A stretch of DNA of 64,000 bases from RUG572 sp964386385 (lineage in GTDB: Bacteria > Verrucomicrobiota > Kiritimatiellia > RFP12 > UBA1067): NCBI GenBank assembly GCA_964386385.1, contig CAYLRN010000009.1:38626-102625 (forward strand). Direction: 5' to 3'. The first letter of the stretch is position 1, and every line of letters begins with the position of its first letter. The notes beneath the pieces are model-generated. The model was not told the origin of the DNA and did no database searches. It was given only the letters and a program-made list of their open reading frames with translations. Positions 30,448 to 39,963 of this stretch are shown piece after piece. The position numbers and the translations under genes are program-made.

Positions 30448-32889
30448 TTAGAAGGAACAGGCGGAATCCGCCGTCCACGTGGCGTCGTCCGCCACGATAG
30501 CGTTCGGGCGCGCGTCCTCGGACGCGAGGCGGACTTTCACGTTCTCGAAGTGGATGCCGTCGGCGTGGCGCAGGTAGAACGCCCATCCTGGAAGGACGTG
30601 TTTGAACATCCAGTTCTCCGGATAGTTCTTCTCGCACTCAGGCACGGGCTTCTTCAGCATTTCCGCCGTGGCTCCGCCAGGGTACGTGATGTCCAGGTTC
30701 CGCAGCGTGACGTTCTCCACGCGGTTCGACGGGACGCCCGTGATGGAGCTTGCGATGCGCGACACGCACGAGCCCTTCACGTTCTCGATGAGGACGTTTC
30801 GCAGAAAGCCGCCCGCGCGCGGATGGCGCGCGCCGTGCCGGATGAAGATCGGCGTCTGGCAGCCGGAGATCTCGATGTCGCGAATCGTGACGTCCTCCAT
30901 CGACCCGCCGTCCACGACCTCAAGCGCGATGGCGGAAAGTCCGTTGGCGAAGTCGCCGATGCCGCCCGGCAGCCTCTTGCGCCAGCGCTCGTAGTCGCGG
31001 ACAAACGAATGCGTCCGGGCGAAGACCTTGCAGTCGTGCACGTTCACGCGGCGGACGGGGCTGAACGACGTCGTGCCGAACTTGATGAAGTTGCATGAGG
31101 AGGATATCAGACAGTTCCGGACCTCCACGTCCTCGGTCGCGAAACCCCGGCTGTTGGGCTTGAAGCAGATTGCGTCGTCATCCGAATCGATGTCGCAGTC
31201 CTCGATAAGGCACCGCTTCGCCTCGATGTCGATGCCGTCGTTGTTGAAGTTCACGGTCGAACGAATCTTCACGCCCTTCACGTGGACGTCCTCGCAGCGC
31301 TGGAGGTTGAGCGTCCAGGTGGCCGATCGGCGCAGTTCGAAGTCGTAGAGCTTCAGGTTGCGCACGTCCGTGAAGAGGGCTGCCATTACGCGCCCCGGCG
31401 CTCCGTCGCGGAACGGATAGCGCTCGCCATGCACGTCGACGACGCCCTTGCCGCGGACCGTCACGTTTGTCGCCTTCGTCGCGGAGAGAAACGCGCGTTT
31501 GTTCGGCCATGTAGTCCAGTTCGTCGTAGCCTCGACGAAGCATCCTTCCGGCAGTTCCAGCGTGACGTCGCTCTTCAGTTCGAGTCCGTCGAGAATCCAG
31601 TTTCCCGGCGGAATCGTGACCGTCCCGCCGCCGCGCGCGGAGGCGGCGTCTATCTGCCGCTGGAATTCCGCAGTGGTCTGCTTGGCGTGGAACTCCGAAA
31701 GTCCGTTGACGTAGAGGCGATGGATGCGGACGGCGGAGACCGTCTTGCCGCCGCGCTCGGCCGACGCGACACGCAGGCGGGCGACGTGCGGCCCGGCGGA
31801 CAGTTCGTCCGCGAACGTCTGCACGTACGGATAGTGGAGCTGCCCGTATTCCGCGCGCAGCTTGAACGCCTTCCATGCGCCACCGTCGATGGAGACCTCG
31901 ACGTTGCCCGCGTCAGGCCCCGCCGTCAGGAACGCGCCGATCGCCGTCCCTGTGAACGGGACTTCCAGGACGGCGCCGGGCGTCTCGCTCCAGACGGCCT
32001 CGCCGCGGCAGTAGTATCCGCGCTTGGAGCCTGGGACGCGGTCCCAGTCCGGGCGCGACACGTTCCAGCCCGCGCCCGGCTTCAGTTCCGCGAACCCGAT
32101 GGCGCGTCCGCGCCAGTAGGAGAAGTCGTCCATCGGCGGCGGCATGGGCTTCGCCGCCGCCCGCTTCATCGGGTTGAACACCCTGTCCACGGCGGCCATC
32201 ACCACCTTCGCGCCAAAGTCGCATCCCTCCGGCGATGGATGGCAGTCGCGGTACTCCTTCCACGAAAGGCCGCCCTGACGCGCGGATTCGACGAGCGCCC
32301 GGCCGACGTCCGCCAGCGCGGCGTCGTAGTGCGCGGCGACGTCGGCGTGCGCCGAGTAGGCGACGGGCGTCCCGCCTTCCATCAGCCTGTCGTACTGCCG
32401 CTTTGTCACCATCAGCCCGACGACGACTTCGCAGGCGGCGTTGGCGGAACGGACACGCCGCACGATTCCCTCAAGCCCGCGAATGCAGTGCGTCCTGTCG
32501 AAATGCCCGTCCTGTTCGTCGTTCGCCGCCTCCTCGACGATCAGGAGGTCCGGGACGCCGTGCGCCAGCAGGTCCTCCTCCATGCGGAACGCCCCCGCGT
32601 CGGAACACGTCGAGGACAGCCCGGCCGCGATTTCGCGGAACTCGACCTGCGGATGCCTTTCGCGCAGCAGCTTCATCACGCGCGGACGGAATCCGTGCAT
32701 CTCGGTGATCGAGCCGCCGAGGAACGCGACCGTCTTGTGGACGCGCGCATTCTCGTTCTTCGGCGCGCTTTCGGCGACGTTCGCCGTCCCCGCCGGCGGC
32801 ACGAAGAACGTCCCAGGGCTTTGAGCCTGGAGGGGCAGGCAGCATTGCGCCGACAAGGCGATTGCAGGCATCAGTTTCGTCAGTTCCAT
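30448..32889 (-). CDS. Secreted SGNH-hydrolase/GH28 polygalacturonase fusion
   Basis: An 812-residue modular pectin enzyme. AGGGAAAACGAAAAG precedes the start at 32889; a signal peptide ends near LQAQS. Residues about 50-235 are an SGNH/GDSL-type hydrolase: VAFLGGSITEM (Ser60), LLIVEEAANDEQD and RDCHPSPEG (D215, H217). About 255-400 look like a beta-sandwich. From about 405 a right-handed helix of GH28 type follows, with NNDGIDIEA (549-557) and DSDDDAICFKP (568-578) holding the catalytic aspartates. The combination suggests deacetylation and hydrolysis of (rhamno)galacturonan by one protein. It precedes the tagaturonate reductase gene and diverges from GH27. Confidence 0.87.
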   Translation of the reverse strand: MELTKLMPAIALSAQCCLPLQAQSPGTFFVPPAGTANVAESAPKNENARVHKTVAFLGGSITEMHGFRPRVMKLLRERHPQVEFREIAAGLSSTCSDAGAFRMEEDLLAHGVPDLLIVEEAANDEQDGHFDRTHCIRGLEGIVRRVRSANAACEVVVGLMVTKRQYDRLMEGGTPVAYSAHADVAAHYDAALADVGRALVESARQGGLSWKEYRDCHPSPEGCDFGAKVVMAAVDRVFNPMKRAAAKPMPPPMDDFSYWRGRAIGFAELKPGAGWNVSRPDWDRVPGSKRGYYCRGEAVWSETPGAVLEVPFTGTAIGAFLTAGPDAGNVEVSIDGGAWKAFKLRAEYGQLHYPYVQTFADELSAGPHVARLRVASAERGGKTVSAVRIHRLYVNGLSEFHAKQTTAEFQRQIDAASARGGGTVTIPPGNWILDGLELKSDVTLELPEGCFVEATTNWTTWPNKRAFLSATKATNVTVRGKGVVDVHGERYPFRDGAPGRVMAALFTDVRNLKLYDFELRRSATWTLNLQRCEDVHVKGVKIRSTVNFNNDGIDIEAKRCLIEDCDIDSDDDAICFKPNSRGFATEDVEVRNCLISSSCNFIKFGTTSFSPVRRVNVHDCKVFARTHSFVRDYERWRKRLPGGIGDFANGLSAIALEVVDGGSMEDVTIRDIEISGCQTPIFIRHGARHPRAGGFLRNVLIENVKGSCVSRIASSITGVPSNRVENVTLRNLDITYPGGATAEMLKKPVPECEKNYPENWMFKHVLPGWAFYLRHADGIHFENVKVRLASEDARPNAIVADDATWTADSACSF

Positions 32890-32958
32890 CTTTTCGTTTT
32901 CCCTTTCACGTCTCAATGACCGGGCCACATGGTTCTCGTCCCTGTCAGACGACAACGC

Positions 32959-32964
32959 ATTATA
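32959..32964 (-). promoter_or_regulatory. Extended -10 of the SGNH-GH28 gene
   Basis: On the minus strand TGGTATAAT contains a perfect -10 with an upstream TG. No good -35 is seen at 17 bases. The leader to 32889 would be about 62 bases and carries a ribosome site. Confidence 0.6.
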
Positions 32965-33052
32965 CCACATCGGCGCGGGTCGCAGGACGTCCGTGTCCGC
33001 GCCGGTGAATTGCGCAGATGCGCCGTTTGCGCACGTGCCGCCCGCGATTTGC

Positions 33053-33058
33053 TACAAT
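33053..33058 (+). promoter_or_regulatory. Extended -10 of the GH27 gene; leaderless start predicted
   Basis: TGCTACAAT gives TG-n-TACAAT with the -10 box at 33053-33058, only six bases before the ATG at 33065. The expected +1 falls on the A of the start codon, and no Shine-Dalgarno sequence precedes it. Confidence 0.6.
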
Positions 33059-33064
33059 GTGCGC

Positions 33065-35152
33065 ATGAAAACGAAAGTATTTCTAGTCGGGCTGATGGCG
33101 GCGGCGCTGTCGGCGGGGTGCTTTGCGGACGCGGTCGTGTACGTGGATGGACTCGACCTGTCCGGGATGGCGGCGGGGCGCGGGAAGCGTCCCATGTCGC
33201 GCAAGTCCGTGAGCGGCGGCGAACTGCGCCTCGGCGCGGGACGCTACGAGCGCGGGTTCGGGACATGTCCCGAGTCCGCCGTCGCGTTCAGCCTCGGCGG
33301 AAAGGCGATGGCGTTCGACGCGGTTGTCGGCATCGACGCGGACGCCGCCCGCGAAAAGACCTCCGGCCGCCCGGCCGGCGCGATCTTCCGCGTCTGGGCG
33401 GACGGAAAGATCGTCCACGACACCGGCGCCATTCGCGAGAGGGACAGGCCGCGCGCGATCCACGTGGACCTGAGGGGCGTCGACGAAGTCGTCCTTGAAA
33501 CTGCCTCCTATGCGCCGTGGTGCGGATTCGAGTGCTCGAACGCGGACTGGGCGGAGGCTAAGTTCACCGTCGCCGACGGAGCGGAGGTCAGGCCCGTCGC
33601 ATCGTCGCGCTTCGCGCAGCTCGGCATTCTCACGCCGCCGGAGCCTGCCGCGCCGCAGTTCAACGGCGCGGAGGTGTGGGGCGTCCGCCCGAGGCGGCCC
33701 GTCATCTTCCGCGTCCCGGTCTCCGGCGTCCGCCCGATGGCGTTTTCAGCAACAGGTCTTCCGGACGGCGTGACGCTTGACGCGAAGGGCGTTCTGCGCG
33801 GCACTGCCCCCGCGACGGCGGGCGACTATCCGATTTCCGTCACGGCTAAGAATGCGGCCGGCTTCGCCTCGCGCGTCGTCACGCTCCGCGTGGGCGATAC
33901 GATCTGCCTGACCCCGCCGATGGGCTGGAACAGCTGGAACATCTGGGGATGGTCGCTCACGGCGGAGTACGCAAAGCGCGCCGCGCGCGCGCTCGACGCA
34001 TCCGGGCTTGGCGACTACGGCTACGCATACGTCAACCTCGACGACTGGTGGCAGCGCAACAACTCCGACTGCCCGCGCTCGAAGGAGCGCACGGACGTGA
34101 AGGGACCCGCCCGCGACGCGAACGGAAAGATCCTTCCGAACGGCGGATTCCCGGACATGAAGGAAGTCGCCGACTACATTCACTCCTTCGGCTTCAAGGC
34201 AGGCCTCTACTCCAGCCCCGGGCCGCTCACGTGCGGACAGTGCGAGGGCAGCTACGGACACGAAAGGCAGGACGCGGAGAGCTACGCCGAATGGGGCTTC
34301 GACTACCTGAAGTACGACTGGTGCTCCTACGGCGACATCTTCAAGAAGGAGACCGGCTGGGACACGTGGGAGTGGATGGGCGGCGGCCGCGTCGGGCGCA
34401 ATCCGAAGAACAAGCCCCTGCCTCCGCGCTCTGCGTTCGAGAAGCCGTATCGCCTGATGAACGAGCATCTCCGCGCGCAGAACCGCGACATCGTCTACGC
34501 CTACTGCCAGTACGGATGCGGCGACACGCAGCTGTGGGGCCGCGACGCCGGCGCGAACGTGTGGCGCTCGTGGCAGGACCTGAAGGACACGTGGACGTGG
34601 ATGCGCATCGCCATCGAAGGCTACGTCCCGAACGCGGAGTTCCACAAGTACACCGGACCCGGCTTCTGGGCGGACCCGGACATGATGATCGTCGGCCGGC
34701 AGCGTTCGTTCGGCACGACGCATCCGACGTTCCTTACGCCGAACGAGCAGTACACGCACGTCTCCCTCTGGTCCCTCCTCGCCGCGCCGCTGCTGATCGG
34801 TACTGACCTTGAGCAACTCGACCCGTTCACGAAGTCGATTCTCGCCAACCGCGAGCTGATCGCAATCAACCAGGACGTGCTGGGACGCCAGGCGCGCCGG
34901 ATCCACCGCGAAGACGCCTTCGAGGTCTGGGCGCGTCCCCTTGCGAACGGCGACATGGCCGTCGGCCTCATGAACTGCTACCCGCTTTCCCGCAGGATTG
35001 CCCTGGACCTTCCGGCCGTCGGCGTCTCCGGCGCCTGCACGGTCCGCGACGCCTGGCGCCAGAAAGACCTGGGGACGTTCTCCGGCCTGTACGCGACTGA
35101 AGTCCCCGGACACGCGACGCAGGTTCTGCGTCTGCGCCCTGCGGCGAAATAG
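33065..35152 (+). CDS. Secreted NPCBM-GH27 alpha-galactosidase
   Basis: A 695-residue protein. A signal peptide ends near CFA (residues 1-21). Residues about 24-175 fit the NPCBM carbohydrate-binding domain (GFGTCPESAVAFSLGGK, VVLETASYAPWCGFECSNADW). About 195-277 is a putative Ig-like linker (GLPDGVTLDAKGVLRGTAP). The GH27 barrel begins LTPPMGWNSWN; the nucleophile is D418 in DYLKYDWCSYG, and the acid/base region is GFWADPDMM (D537/D539). It should release alpha-linked galactose, for example from galactomannan, complementing the GH26 enzyme. The ATG at 33065 gives the signal peptide; codons upstream back to 32993 lack one. Confidence 0.94.
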   Translation: MKTKVFLVGLMAAALSAGCFADAVVYVDGLDLSGMAAGRGKRPMSRKSVSGGELRLGAGRYERGFGTCPESAVAFSLGGKAMAFDAVVGIDADAAREKTSGRPAGAIFRVWADGKIVHDTGAIRERDRPRAIHVDLRGVDEVVLETASYAPWCGFECSNADWAEAKFTVADGAEVRPVASSRFAQLGILTPPEPAAPQFNGAEVWGVRPRRPVIFRVPVSGVRPMAFSATGLPDGVTLDAKGVLRGTAPATAGDYPISVTAKNAAGFASRVVTLRVGDTICLTPPMGWNSWNIWGWSLTAEYAKRAARALDASGLGDYGYAYVNLDDWWQRNNSDCPRSKERTDVKGPARDANGKILPNGGFPDMKEVADYIHSFGFKAGLYSSPGPLTCGQCEGSYGHERQDAESYAEWGFDYLKYDWCSYGDIFKKETGWDTWEWMGGGRVGRNPKNKPLPPRSAFEKPYRLMNEHLRAQNRDIVYAYCQYGCGDTQLWGRDAGANVWRSWQDLKDTWTWMRIAIEGYVPNAEFHKYTGPGFWADPDMMIVGRQRSFGTTHPTFLTPNEQYTHVSLWSLLAAPLLIGTDLEQLDPFTKSILANRELIAINQDVLGRQARRIHREDAFEVWARPLANGDMAVGLMNCYPLSRRIALDLPAVGVSGACTVRDAWRQKDLGTFSGLYATEVPGHATQVLRLRPAAK

Positions 35153-35189
35153 GCGTTCGGACCTGCCGCCGCCGAATCCCCCCTGCGCG

Positions 35190-35918
35190 TCAGCCGCCGT
35201 ACGTCTCAAGATAGCGGCGCGAGACCTCCGCAGGGTCGTGCAGCGTGTCGAACGAAGCGGCGACGGCGCCGTTCCGGATGAAGTGCACGCGGGAGGCGGA
35301 CGCGGCCACGACCGGGTCGTGGGTTACGAGGAGGATGGCGCTTGCCTCCTCCTTGTTCAGTTTCGACATCAGCTCGCATATTCCGCGCGCGGCCGCAATG
35401 TCGAGGTTTCCAGTCGGCTCGTCCGCGAGGACGACGTCCGGCTTCGCGAAGAGGGCCCTGGCGATGGCGACGCGCTGGCGTTCGCCGCCGGAGAGCTCCA
35501 TCGGGTGGCGGCCGGCCTTTTCACGCAGCCCCAGCCTTTCCAGAAGCGAATCGAGACGCGCCGCGTCGGGCTTTCCGTGGTCTAGCCTCACCGGCAGCAC
35601 GACGTTCTCCGCAACCGTGAGCGAATCTATCAAGTTGAAGCTCTGGAAGACGACCCCCACGTGGCGGCGGCGGAACTTCGTGGCCGCCGCATCGCCCATC
35701 GCCGTGACGTCGCTTCCGCCGATGAGAATCCGGCCGGACGCAGGCGAGAGCAGTCCCGCCGCAAGATGCAGGAACGTGGACTTGCCGCTTCCGGACGGCC
35801 CCATGAGCGCCTCGAACGCCCCCGCCTCGACCGTCAACGAGAAATCCCTGAGGACATCCACCCTGGCGTCTCCGCCACCGAACGAGTGGTTCAGGCCTTC
35901 CGCCTTCAACGCTTCCAT
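35190..35918 (-). CDS. ABC transporter ATP-binding protein, LolD/MacB type
   Basis: A 242-residue ATPase. Walker A is GPSGSGKSTFL, signature LSGGERQRVAIARAL, Walker B VVLADEPTGNLD, H-loop LLVTHD; VVFQSFNLIDSLTVAENV is the Q-loop region typical of the LolD/MacB/FtsE group. AAGGAAAGG upstream favours 35918 over 35978. No permease gene is adjacent (GH27 converges on one side, uvrC lies upstream), so it is an orphan ATPase whose partner must be elsewhere. The upstream spacer carries a run of nine A/T bases at about 35946-35956. Confidence 0.92.
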   Translation of the reverse strand: MEALKAEGLNHSFGGGDARVDVLRDFSLTVEAGAFEALMGPSGSGKSTFLHLAAGLLSPASGRILIGGSDVTAMGDAAATKFRRRHVGVVFQSFNLIDSLTVAENVVLPVRLDHGKPDAARLDSLLERLGLREKAGRHPMELSGGERQRVAIARALFAKPDVVLADEPTGNLDIAAARGICELMSKLNKEEASAILLVTHDPVVAASASRVHFIRNGAVAASFDTLHDPAEVSRRYLETYGG

Positions 35919-36020
35919 AAAATCGCCTTTCCTTACAGACACTGTAAAAAAAAATCCGCCGAATCGCTCCGCCGGCATTCCGCTAGAACGCAGACGGGGC
36001 CGTTGCGGTTCATTTGCCGT

Positions 36021-37496
36021 TCAATGCTTCAGCTCTCCCGCCGCCGATTCTGCGGCGCGCTTCACCGCGGCGGCGACCGCCGCGCCGACGCCGGCGGCGG
36101 AGGCGATGTCGCTCTCGTCCGCGCGGGCAATGCCGTAGACGGAATGGAAGCGGCGCAGAAGCGCGATTTTCTTCGCAGGGCCGATTCCCGGCACCTCGTC
36201 GAGGACGGACTCGCGGATCGTCCGCTCCCGCAGGCTGCGGTGGTACGTTATCGCGAACCTGTGAGCTTCGTCGCGAAGGCGCGTGACGACCATCAGCGCC
36301 TCGGAGTCGCGGGGTAGGAAGACGTCGCCGCGTTCGTCGTCCGTGACGAGGATCTCGTGCTGCTTGGCAAGGCCGATTGTCGGAATGTCCGTGCAGCCGA
36401 TTTCCGCAAAGCGCGCGCGGGCGGCGCGAAGCTGGGTGACGCCGCCGTCGCAGATGTAGAGGTCGGCGCGTGGGGATTTCGCAAGGAGCGTAGAATCGGG
36501 GCCGTAGCGGCGCAGGACGACTTCGGACATGGCGCGCGGGTCGTCGGCGCCCTCGAACGATTCGATCCTGAAGTGCCGGTAGTGCCGTCTGTCCGGCAGA
36601 CCGTCCACCGCCACGACGAGCGACGCCACGTTGTGCGTTCCGAATAGGTTTGAGATGTCCACGCACTCTATCACGCGCGGCGGCGCCGCCAGCCCCAGCG
36701 CGTCGGCGAGCTCGGCAAGTCCGCGCCTTGCGTCCTCGCGCCGCATTTCGGGCGGCTTGCGGACGAAATGCGCTTTCGTCATTTCCTTCAGGGCGGCGAT
36801 CGTGTCGCGCAGGCGCGCCGCCTTTGCGAAATCCTCCTTCGCCGCGGCGGCTTTCATCTCCTCCGCCAGGTCCGCGATCACCCCCGGCCTCTCGCCCTTC
36901 AGGAACGCGCACGCCTCGTCGAAGCGCGCGCGGTAGTCGGCGGCGGAAATGCGTCCCATGCACGGCGCCGTGCAGAAGCGCACCACGTCGGCATGGCAGT
37001 GGACGTGCGCCTCCTCGTCGGGGGCGAGGACCGTGCAGCCGCGAAGGCCGTAGCGTTTCTCCACGAAGTCCTTCGCGGCGCGGACGACCGGCGCGGACGG
37101 GAACGGGCCGAAGTAAAGCGCTCCGTCGTCGCGCACGATCCTGCACGTCGCGAAGCGCGGGAAGGGGTCGTCCACGTCCGCGCGCAGCGCCAGGTAGCGC
37201 TTGTCGTCGCGCATCAGCACGTTGAAGTGCGGCTTGTAGCGCTTTATGAGATTCGCCTCGGTCAGCAGCGCCTCGGCCTCGTTCCGCACCGTCACGAACT
37301 CCAGGTCTGCGACGGTGTTGACCATCGAGCGCACTTTCGGCGCATGGTCGGCGTTGGGGCGAAAATAGGAAAGAACCCGCTTGCGCAGGTTCTTCGCCTT
37401 GCCGACGTAGACTATCACGCCCCGGCGGTCTCTCATCAGATAGCAGCCGGGGCGGTTGGGAACGGTCTTAAGCCGCTCTCTGAGCGCGTCGGTCAC
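36021..37496 (-). CDS. uvrC: Excinuclease ABC subunit C
   Basis: A 491-residue nucleotide-excision-repair nuclease. The GIY-YIG domain opens it (NRPGCYLMRDRRGVIVYVGKAKNLRKR). A UVR segment follows about residues 205-240 (AAAKEDFAKAARLRDTI). The RNase H-like endonuclease domain has ECVDISNLFG and LYICDGGVTQL, and a HhH tail (VPGIGPAKKIALLRRF) ends it. It is shorter than the roughly 600-residue enterobacterial protein, mainly through tight inter-domain regions, but all catalytic parts are present. It overlaps the tatA stop (ATGA, 37493-37496), forming a tatA-uvrC operon. Confidence 0.95.
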   Translation of the reverse strand: MTDALRERLKTVPNRPGCYLMRDRRGVIVYVGKAKNLRKRVLSYFRPNADHAPKVRSMVNTVADLEFVTVRNEAEALLTEANLIKRYKPHFNVLMRDDKRYLALRADVDDPFPRFATCRIVRDDGALYFGPFPSAPVVRAAKDFVEKRYGLRGCTVLAPDEEAHVHCHADVVRFCTAPCMGRISAADYRARFDEACAFLKGERPGVIADLAEEMKAAAAKEDFAKAARLRDTIAALKEMTKAHFVRKPPEMRREDARRGLAELADALGLAAPPRVIECVDISNLFGTHNVASLVVAVDGLPDRRHYRHFRIESFEGADDPRAMSEVVLRRYGPDSTLLAKSPRADLYICDGGVTQLRAARARFAEIGCTDIPTIGLAKQHEILVTDDERGDVFLPRDSEALMVVTRLRDEAHRFAITYHRSLRERTIRESVLDEVPGIGPAKKIALLRRFHSVYGIARADESDIASAAGVGAAVAAAVKRAAESAAGELKH

Positions 37497-37684
37497 TTCT
37501 CGTCGGCGGACTTGCTCTCGTCCTTGGCCTCGTCGGACAGCAGGGCCTCGCCCTCTTCCGCGCCCTTTTTGAATTCGCCCTTCGCCTTTCCGAGCGCGCG
37601 GGCGAGTTCGGGGAGTTTCTTGCTCCCGAACACGAGAACGATCACAACCAACAACAAGACGATTTGCCAGGGTCCTGAAAACAT
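37493..37684 (-). CDS. tatA: Sec-independent protein translocase TatA
   Basis: A 63-residue TatA/E protein: one membrane helix (WQIVLLLVVIVLVFG), the conserved hinge GSKKLPELARALG and an amphipathic helix with a charged tail. AAGGAGAA before the ATG at 37684 fixes the start. It would form the translocation pore of the Tat system; tatC is not in the window. The pairing with uvrC by four-base overlap is unusual but probably just operon packing. Confidence 0.93.
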   Translation of the reverse strand: MFSGPWQIVLLLVVIVLVFGSKKLPELARALGKAKGEFKKGAEEGEALLSDEAKDESKSADEK

Positions 37685-37761
37685 GCTATTTCTCCTTTTG
37701 AAGACTTCCAATACTTTACCGAAAATCGCGGAATCAATCAAGGGCAGAATGCCCTTTGCCT

Positions 37762-38838
37762 TCATTCGCCGGCGAGCTTGAGGGCGGGCTGGTCGGCGGC
37801 GCTCCTTTTTTGGAACTTCAGGGCGCCGGGGCAGTCGTCGGAGGCGGAGAAGCCGGAATACGACATGTTGCGCCACTCGACCTGTCCGCATCCCTCGTAC
37901 ACGGTGCACTTCGGCGACGTCTTCACGAACGCTCCCTCGCTGACGAGGAGGCGGCCGCGCAGATGCCTTATGACTGTGACGTCGTCCAGCTTGAAGCCGT
38001 AGTTGTTGAAGTAGGAGCAGCCGAGCATCCGCGTGTCCCAGCCGCCGATTTCGTAGCCGACCTTGCCGGTGTCGGCATAGCAGTCGCGCAGGATTGTGCT
38101 GCCGGCCTTGTCGCCAATGCGGAAGTTGACGGAGCCCTTGAGCATTTCACGCGGCTCGCCGGGCTTCAGGGCGGGCAGCGGTCCGCCCCACACGTGGCAG
38201 CGCGTCAGGCGGTTGGAGCCGCCCCTGGCGACGTTGAAGCCGATCGTGTAGTCTACGACTACGCAGTCGGTGTAGTGGCTGTCGCCGCCCTGTATGTCGA
38301 CGGCGACGTTGCCGGCGAGTCCGGAGATCACGCACTTGAAGTAGAGGTTGTTCGCGATCAGCTCGTATCCGCCGACGACGCGCAGGCCCGCCTCCTTGCC
38401 GTTGAGGAACGTCGCGTCCTTCAGCGTGAAGTGGGCGAAACCCGTCAGGCGCATGCAGGACGCGAGGCCGCTGCCGTCTACAACGCCGCCGGAGACGAAG
38501 ACGTTGTAGTCGTGGGCGTTGTTGTTCTGCGCGCATACGTCGAGGACGAACGGCATTTCCGCCACCGCCTTCAGCACGGCGCCCTTGTGCATTTCGAGCG
38601 AACAGAGGTTGCGCACGGAAAGCGTCTTCGAAATGCGGTAGACGCCGCGCGGGACGTGGAGGACGCCGTCCGCCGTCGCGTCGATTGCGCGCTGAAGGCG
38701 CGCCGTGTCGTCAGGCTCGCCCGCGCAGACGGGGAATTCCGCAAGCGACCTGTCCCATCCCGCCGCAAGCAGGTCCGCGGTCCCGGCGCAAAGCGCGAGC
38801 GCGAACGCCGTTCCAATCGCAAAGTTCCTGATTCTCAT
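37762..38838 (-). CDS. Secreted right-handed beta-helix (pectate-lyase-3-like) protein
   Basis: A 358-residue protein with a signal peptide (MRIRNFAIGTAFALALCAG) and GAGGAGAAGG before the start. The opening CAGEPDDTARLQRAIDATADG and VLHVPRGVYRIS is the classic start of pectate-lyase-superfamily beta-helices, and rungs of the form FHFTLKDATFLNG/ANNLYFKCVISG follow. No GH28 catalytic NTD...DD motif is visible, so the activity is unknown; it may be a lyase or a binding protein. It follows the hypothetical gene at 38860-39894 by 21 bases, suggesting co-transcription. Confidence 0.8.
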   Translation of the reverse strand: MRIRNFAIGTAFALALCAGTADLLAAGWDRSLAEFPVCAGEPDDTARLQRAIDATADGVLHVPRGVYRISKTLSVRNLCSLEMHKGAVLKAVAEMPFVLDVCAQNNNAHDYNVFVSGGVVDGSGLASCMRLTGFAHFTLKDATFLNGKEAGLRVVGGYELIANNLYFKCVISGLAGNVAVDIQGGDSHYTDCVVVDYTIGFNVARGGSNRLTRCHVWGGPLPALKPGEPREMLKGSVNFRIGDKAGSTILRDCYADTGKVGYEIGGWDTRMLGCSYFNNYGFKLDDVTVIRHLRGRLLVSEGAFVKTSPKCTVYEGCGQVEWRNMSYSGFSASDDCPGALKFQKRSAADQPALKLAGE

Positions 38839-38859
38839 GTTCCTTCTCCTCTTCTTCTT

Positions 38860-39894
38860 CTACTGGACGATCTTGATGGACTTCACCTCGAAGCCGTGCG
38901 GAAGGTCAAGCGTGTCCGCGCACAGCCACTTGCCGAAGCAGAAGTGGACGGACGTGAACTTCGCCGGCTCCGGTCTGGCATCAGGCGGAATCGCGGGCAG
39001 CCCCCAGTGGCGGAAGTACCGCATCCGCCTGAACGGCAGCACGACCTCCTGCCAGTCGGAACCGATCGCAAGGTCGGTGGAGCCCCATGTCCTGCCGTCG
39101 GACTGGTGGAAGCCGATCTCGACCGCGCGCGTCTGCGGGTCTGTCGCGCGAATCGTCAGGACGAGCTTTCCGCCCGACCCACGGAACGCCATGCCGTCGA
39201 AGAGGCTCTGCCCGTCGATGGGAATGCTGAACGAGCGCGCATCGGGCTTGCCATTGAACTCGCCCGGACGCGACGCGAAGACGAGCGGCGCCCGGTCTGC
39301 CGGCAGAAGTTCGCGCTCCTCCGGCCAGGGCTGCCCGCCGCGGCTGCGCATCAGATGCGCCTCGACGACGGAGAGGTCGCGCAGGACGATCCGCGCGGCC
39401 GTCCCTCCGTTCGCGCTCTTCACTCCCAGGGCGAGTTCCGAGACGTTCGCCCAGCGGTTCGACGGCAGGGACGTCCATCCATTCTCCGGAGCGCAGTCCG
39501 CCGGCGAGAGCTCAAGCGTCCGGCGGCCAGGCGGAAGGCAGGTCTTCCAGCCGAATCCGCCGCCGCCCTTCGCGCGGAAGCCGATGGAGAGTTCGACGGG
39601 GACGGCGCCGTCGTTGGCGACGTCCGCCTGGACAATCGAGCCGTCAGACGCCGGCTGCGCGGGAGCGATTGGATAGACGCATTCGCCCGCCGCGCCGGAG
39701 AGGACGACGTAGGCCTCAGGCGTCCGCGTCGCTACGACCGCGCTGCCGCCGGACGGCTGCGGCGCGGCGGACGGCTGCGGCAGCAGCGCCGTCGGCACGG
39801 CGTCCTCCGCCGCGAACCACGAGGACTCGGCGGCACATGTCCCCGCCGCCATCAAGGCGGCGCATCCAAGCAGAGGCACAAGTTTCATCGGCAT
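38860..39894 (-). CDS. Secreted protein of unknown function, possible carbohydrate-binding
   Basis: About 344 residues, with a signal peptide (MKLVPLLGCAALMAAGTCAAES). Two starts six bases apart (39894, 39888) fit; neither has a strong ribosome site. The mature part looks all-beta, with two similar halves: a first with VELSIGFRAKGGGGFGWKT and a second with KLVLTIRATDPQTRAVEIGF and WQEVVLPFRRMRYFRHW. This pattern resembles carbohydrate-binding or galactose-binding-like jelly rolls, but I cannot name a family. It lies upstream of the beta-helix gene on the same strand. Confidence 0.68.
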   Translation of the reverse strand: MPMKLVPLLGCAALMAAGTCAAESSWFAAEDAVPTALLPQPSAAPQPSGGSAVVATRTPEAYVVLSGAAGECVYPIAPAQPASDGSIVQADVANDGAVPVELSIGFRAKGGGGFGWKTCLPPGRRTLELSPADCAPENGWTSLPSNRWANVSELALGVKSANGGTAARIVLRDLSVVEAHLMRSRGGQPWPEERELLPADRAPLVFASRPGEFNGKPDARSFSIPIDGQSLFDGMAFRGSGGKLVLTIRATDPQTRAVEIGFHQSDGRTWGSTDLAIGSDWQEVVLPFRRMRYFRHWGLPAIPPDARPEPAKFTSVHFCFGKWLCADTLDLPHGFEVKSIKIVQ

Positions 39895-39963
39895 TCTTTT
39901 CGCGTCCTGACATTGCACAAAACGTCCATTGGCGGCATTATCCCTAAAATCGCGGCAGAAGTC

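Noticed and set aside
35946..35956. A/T run upstream of the ABC ATPase as a terminator for uvrC
   Set aside because: The nearby CCGCCG blocks are direct rather than inverted repeats, so no adequate stem precedes the T run on the minus strand.
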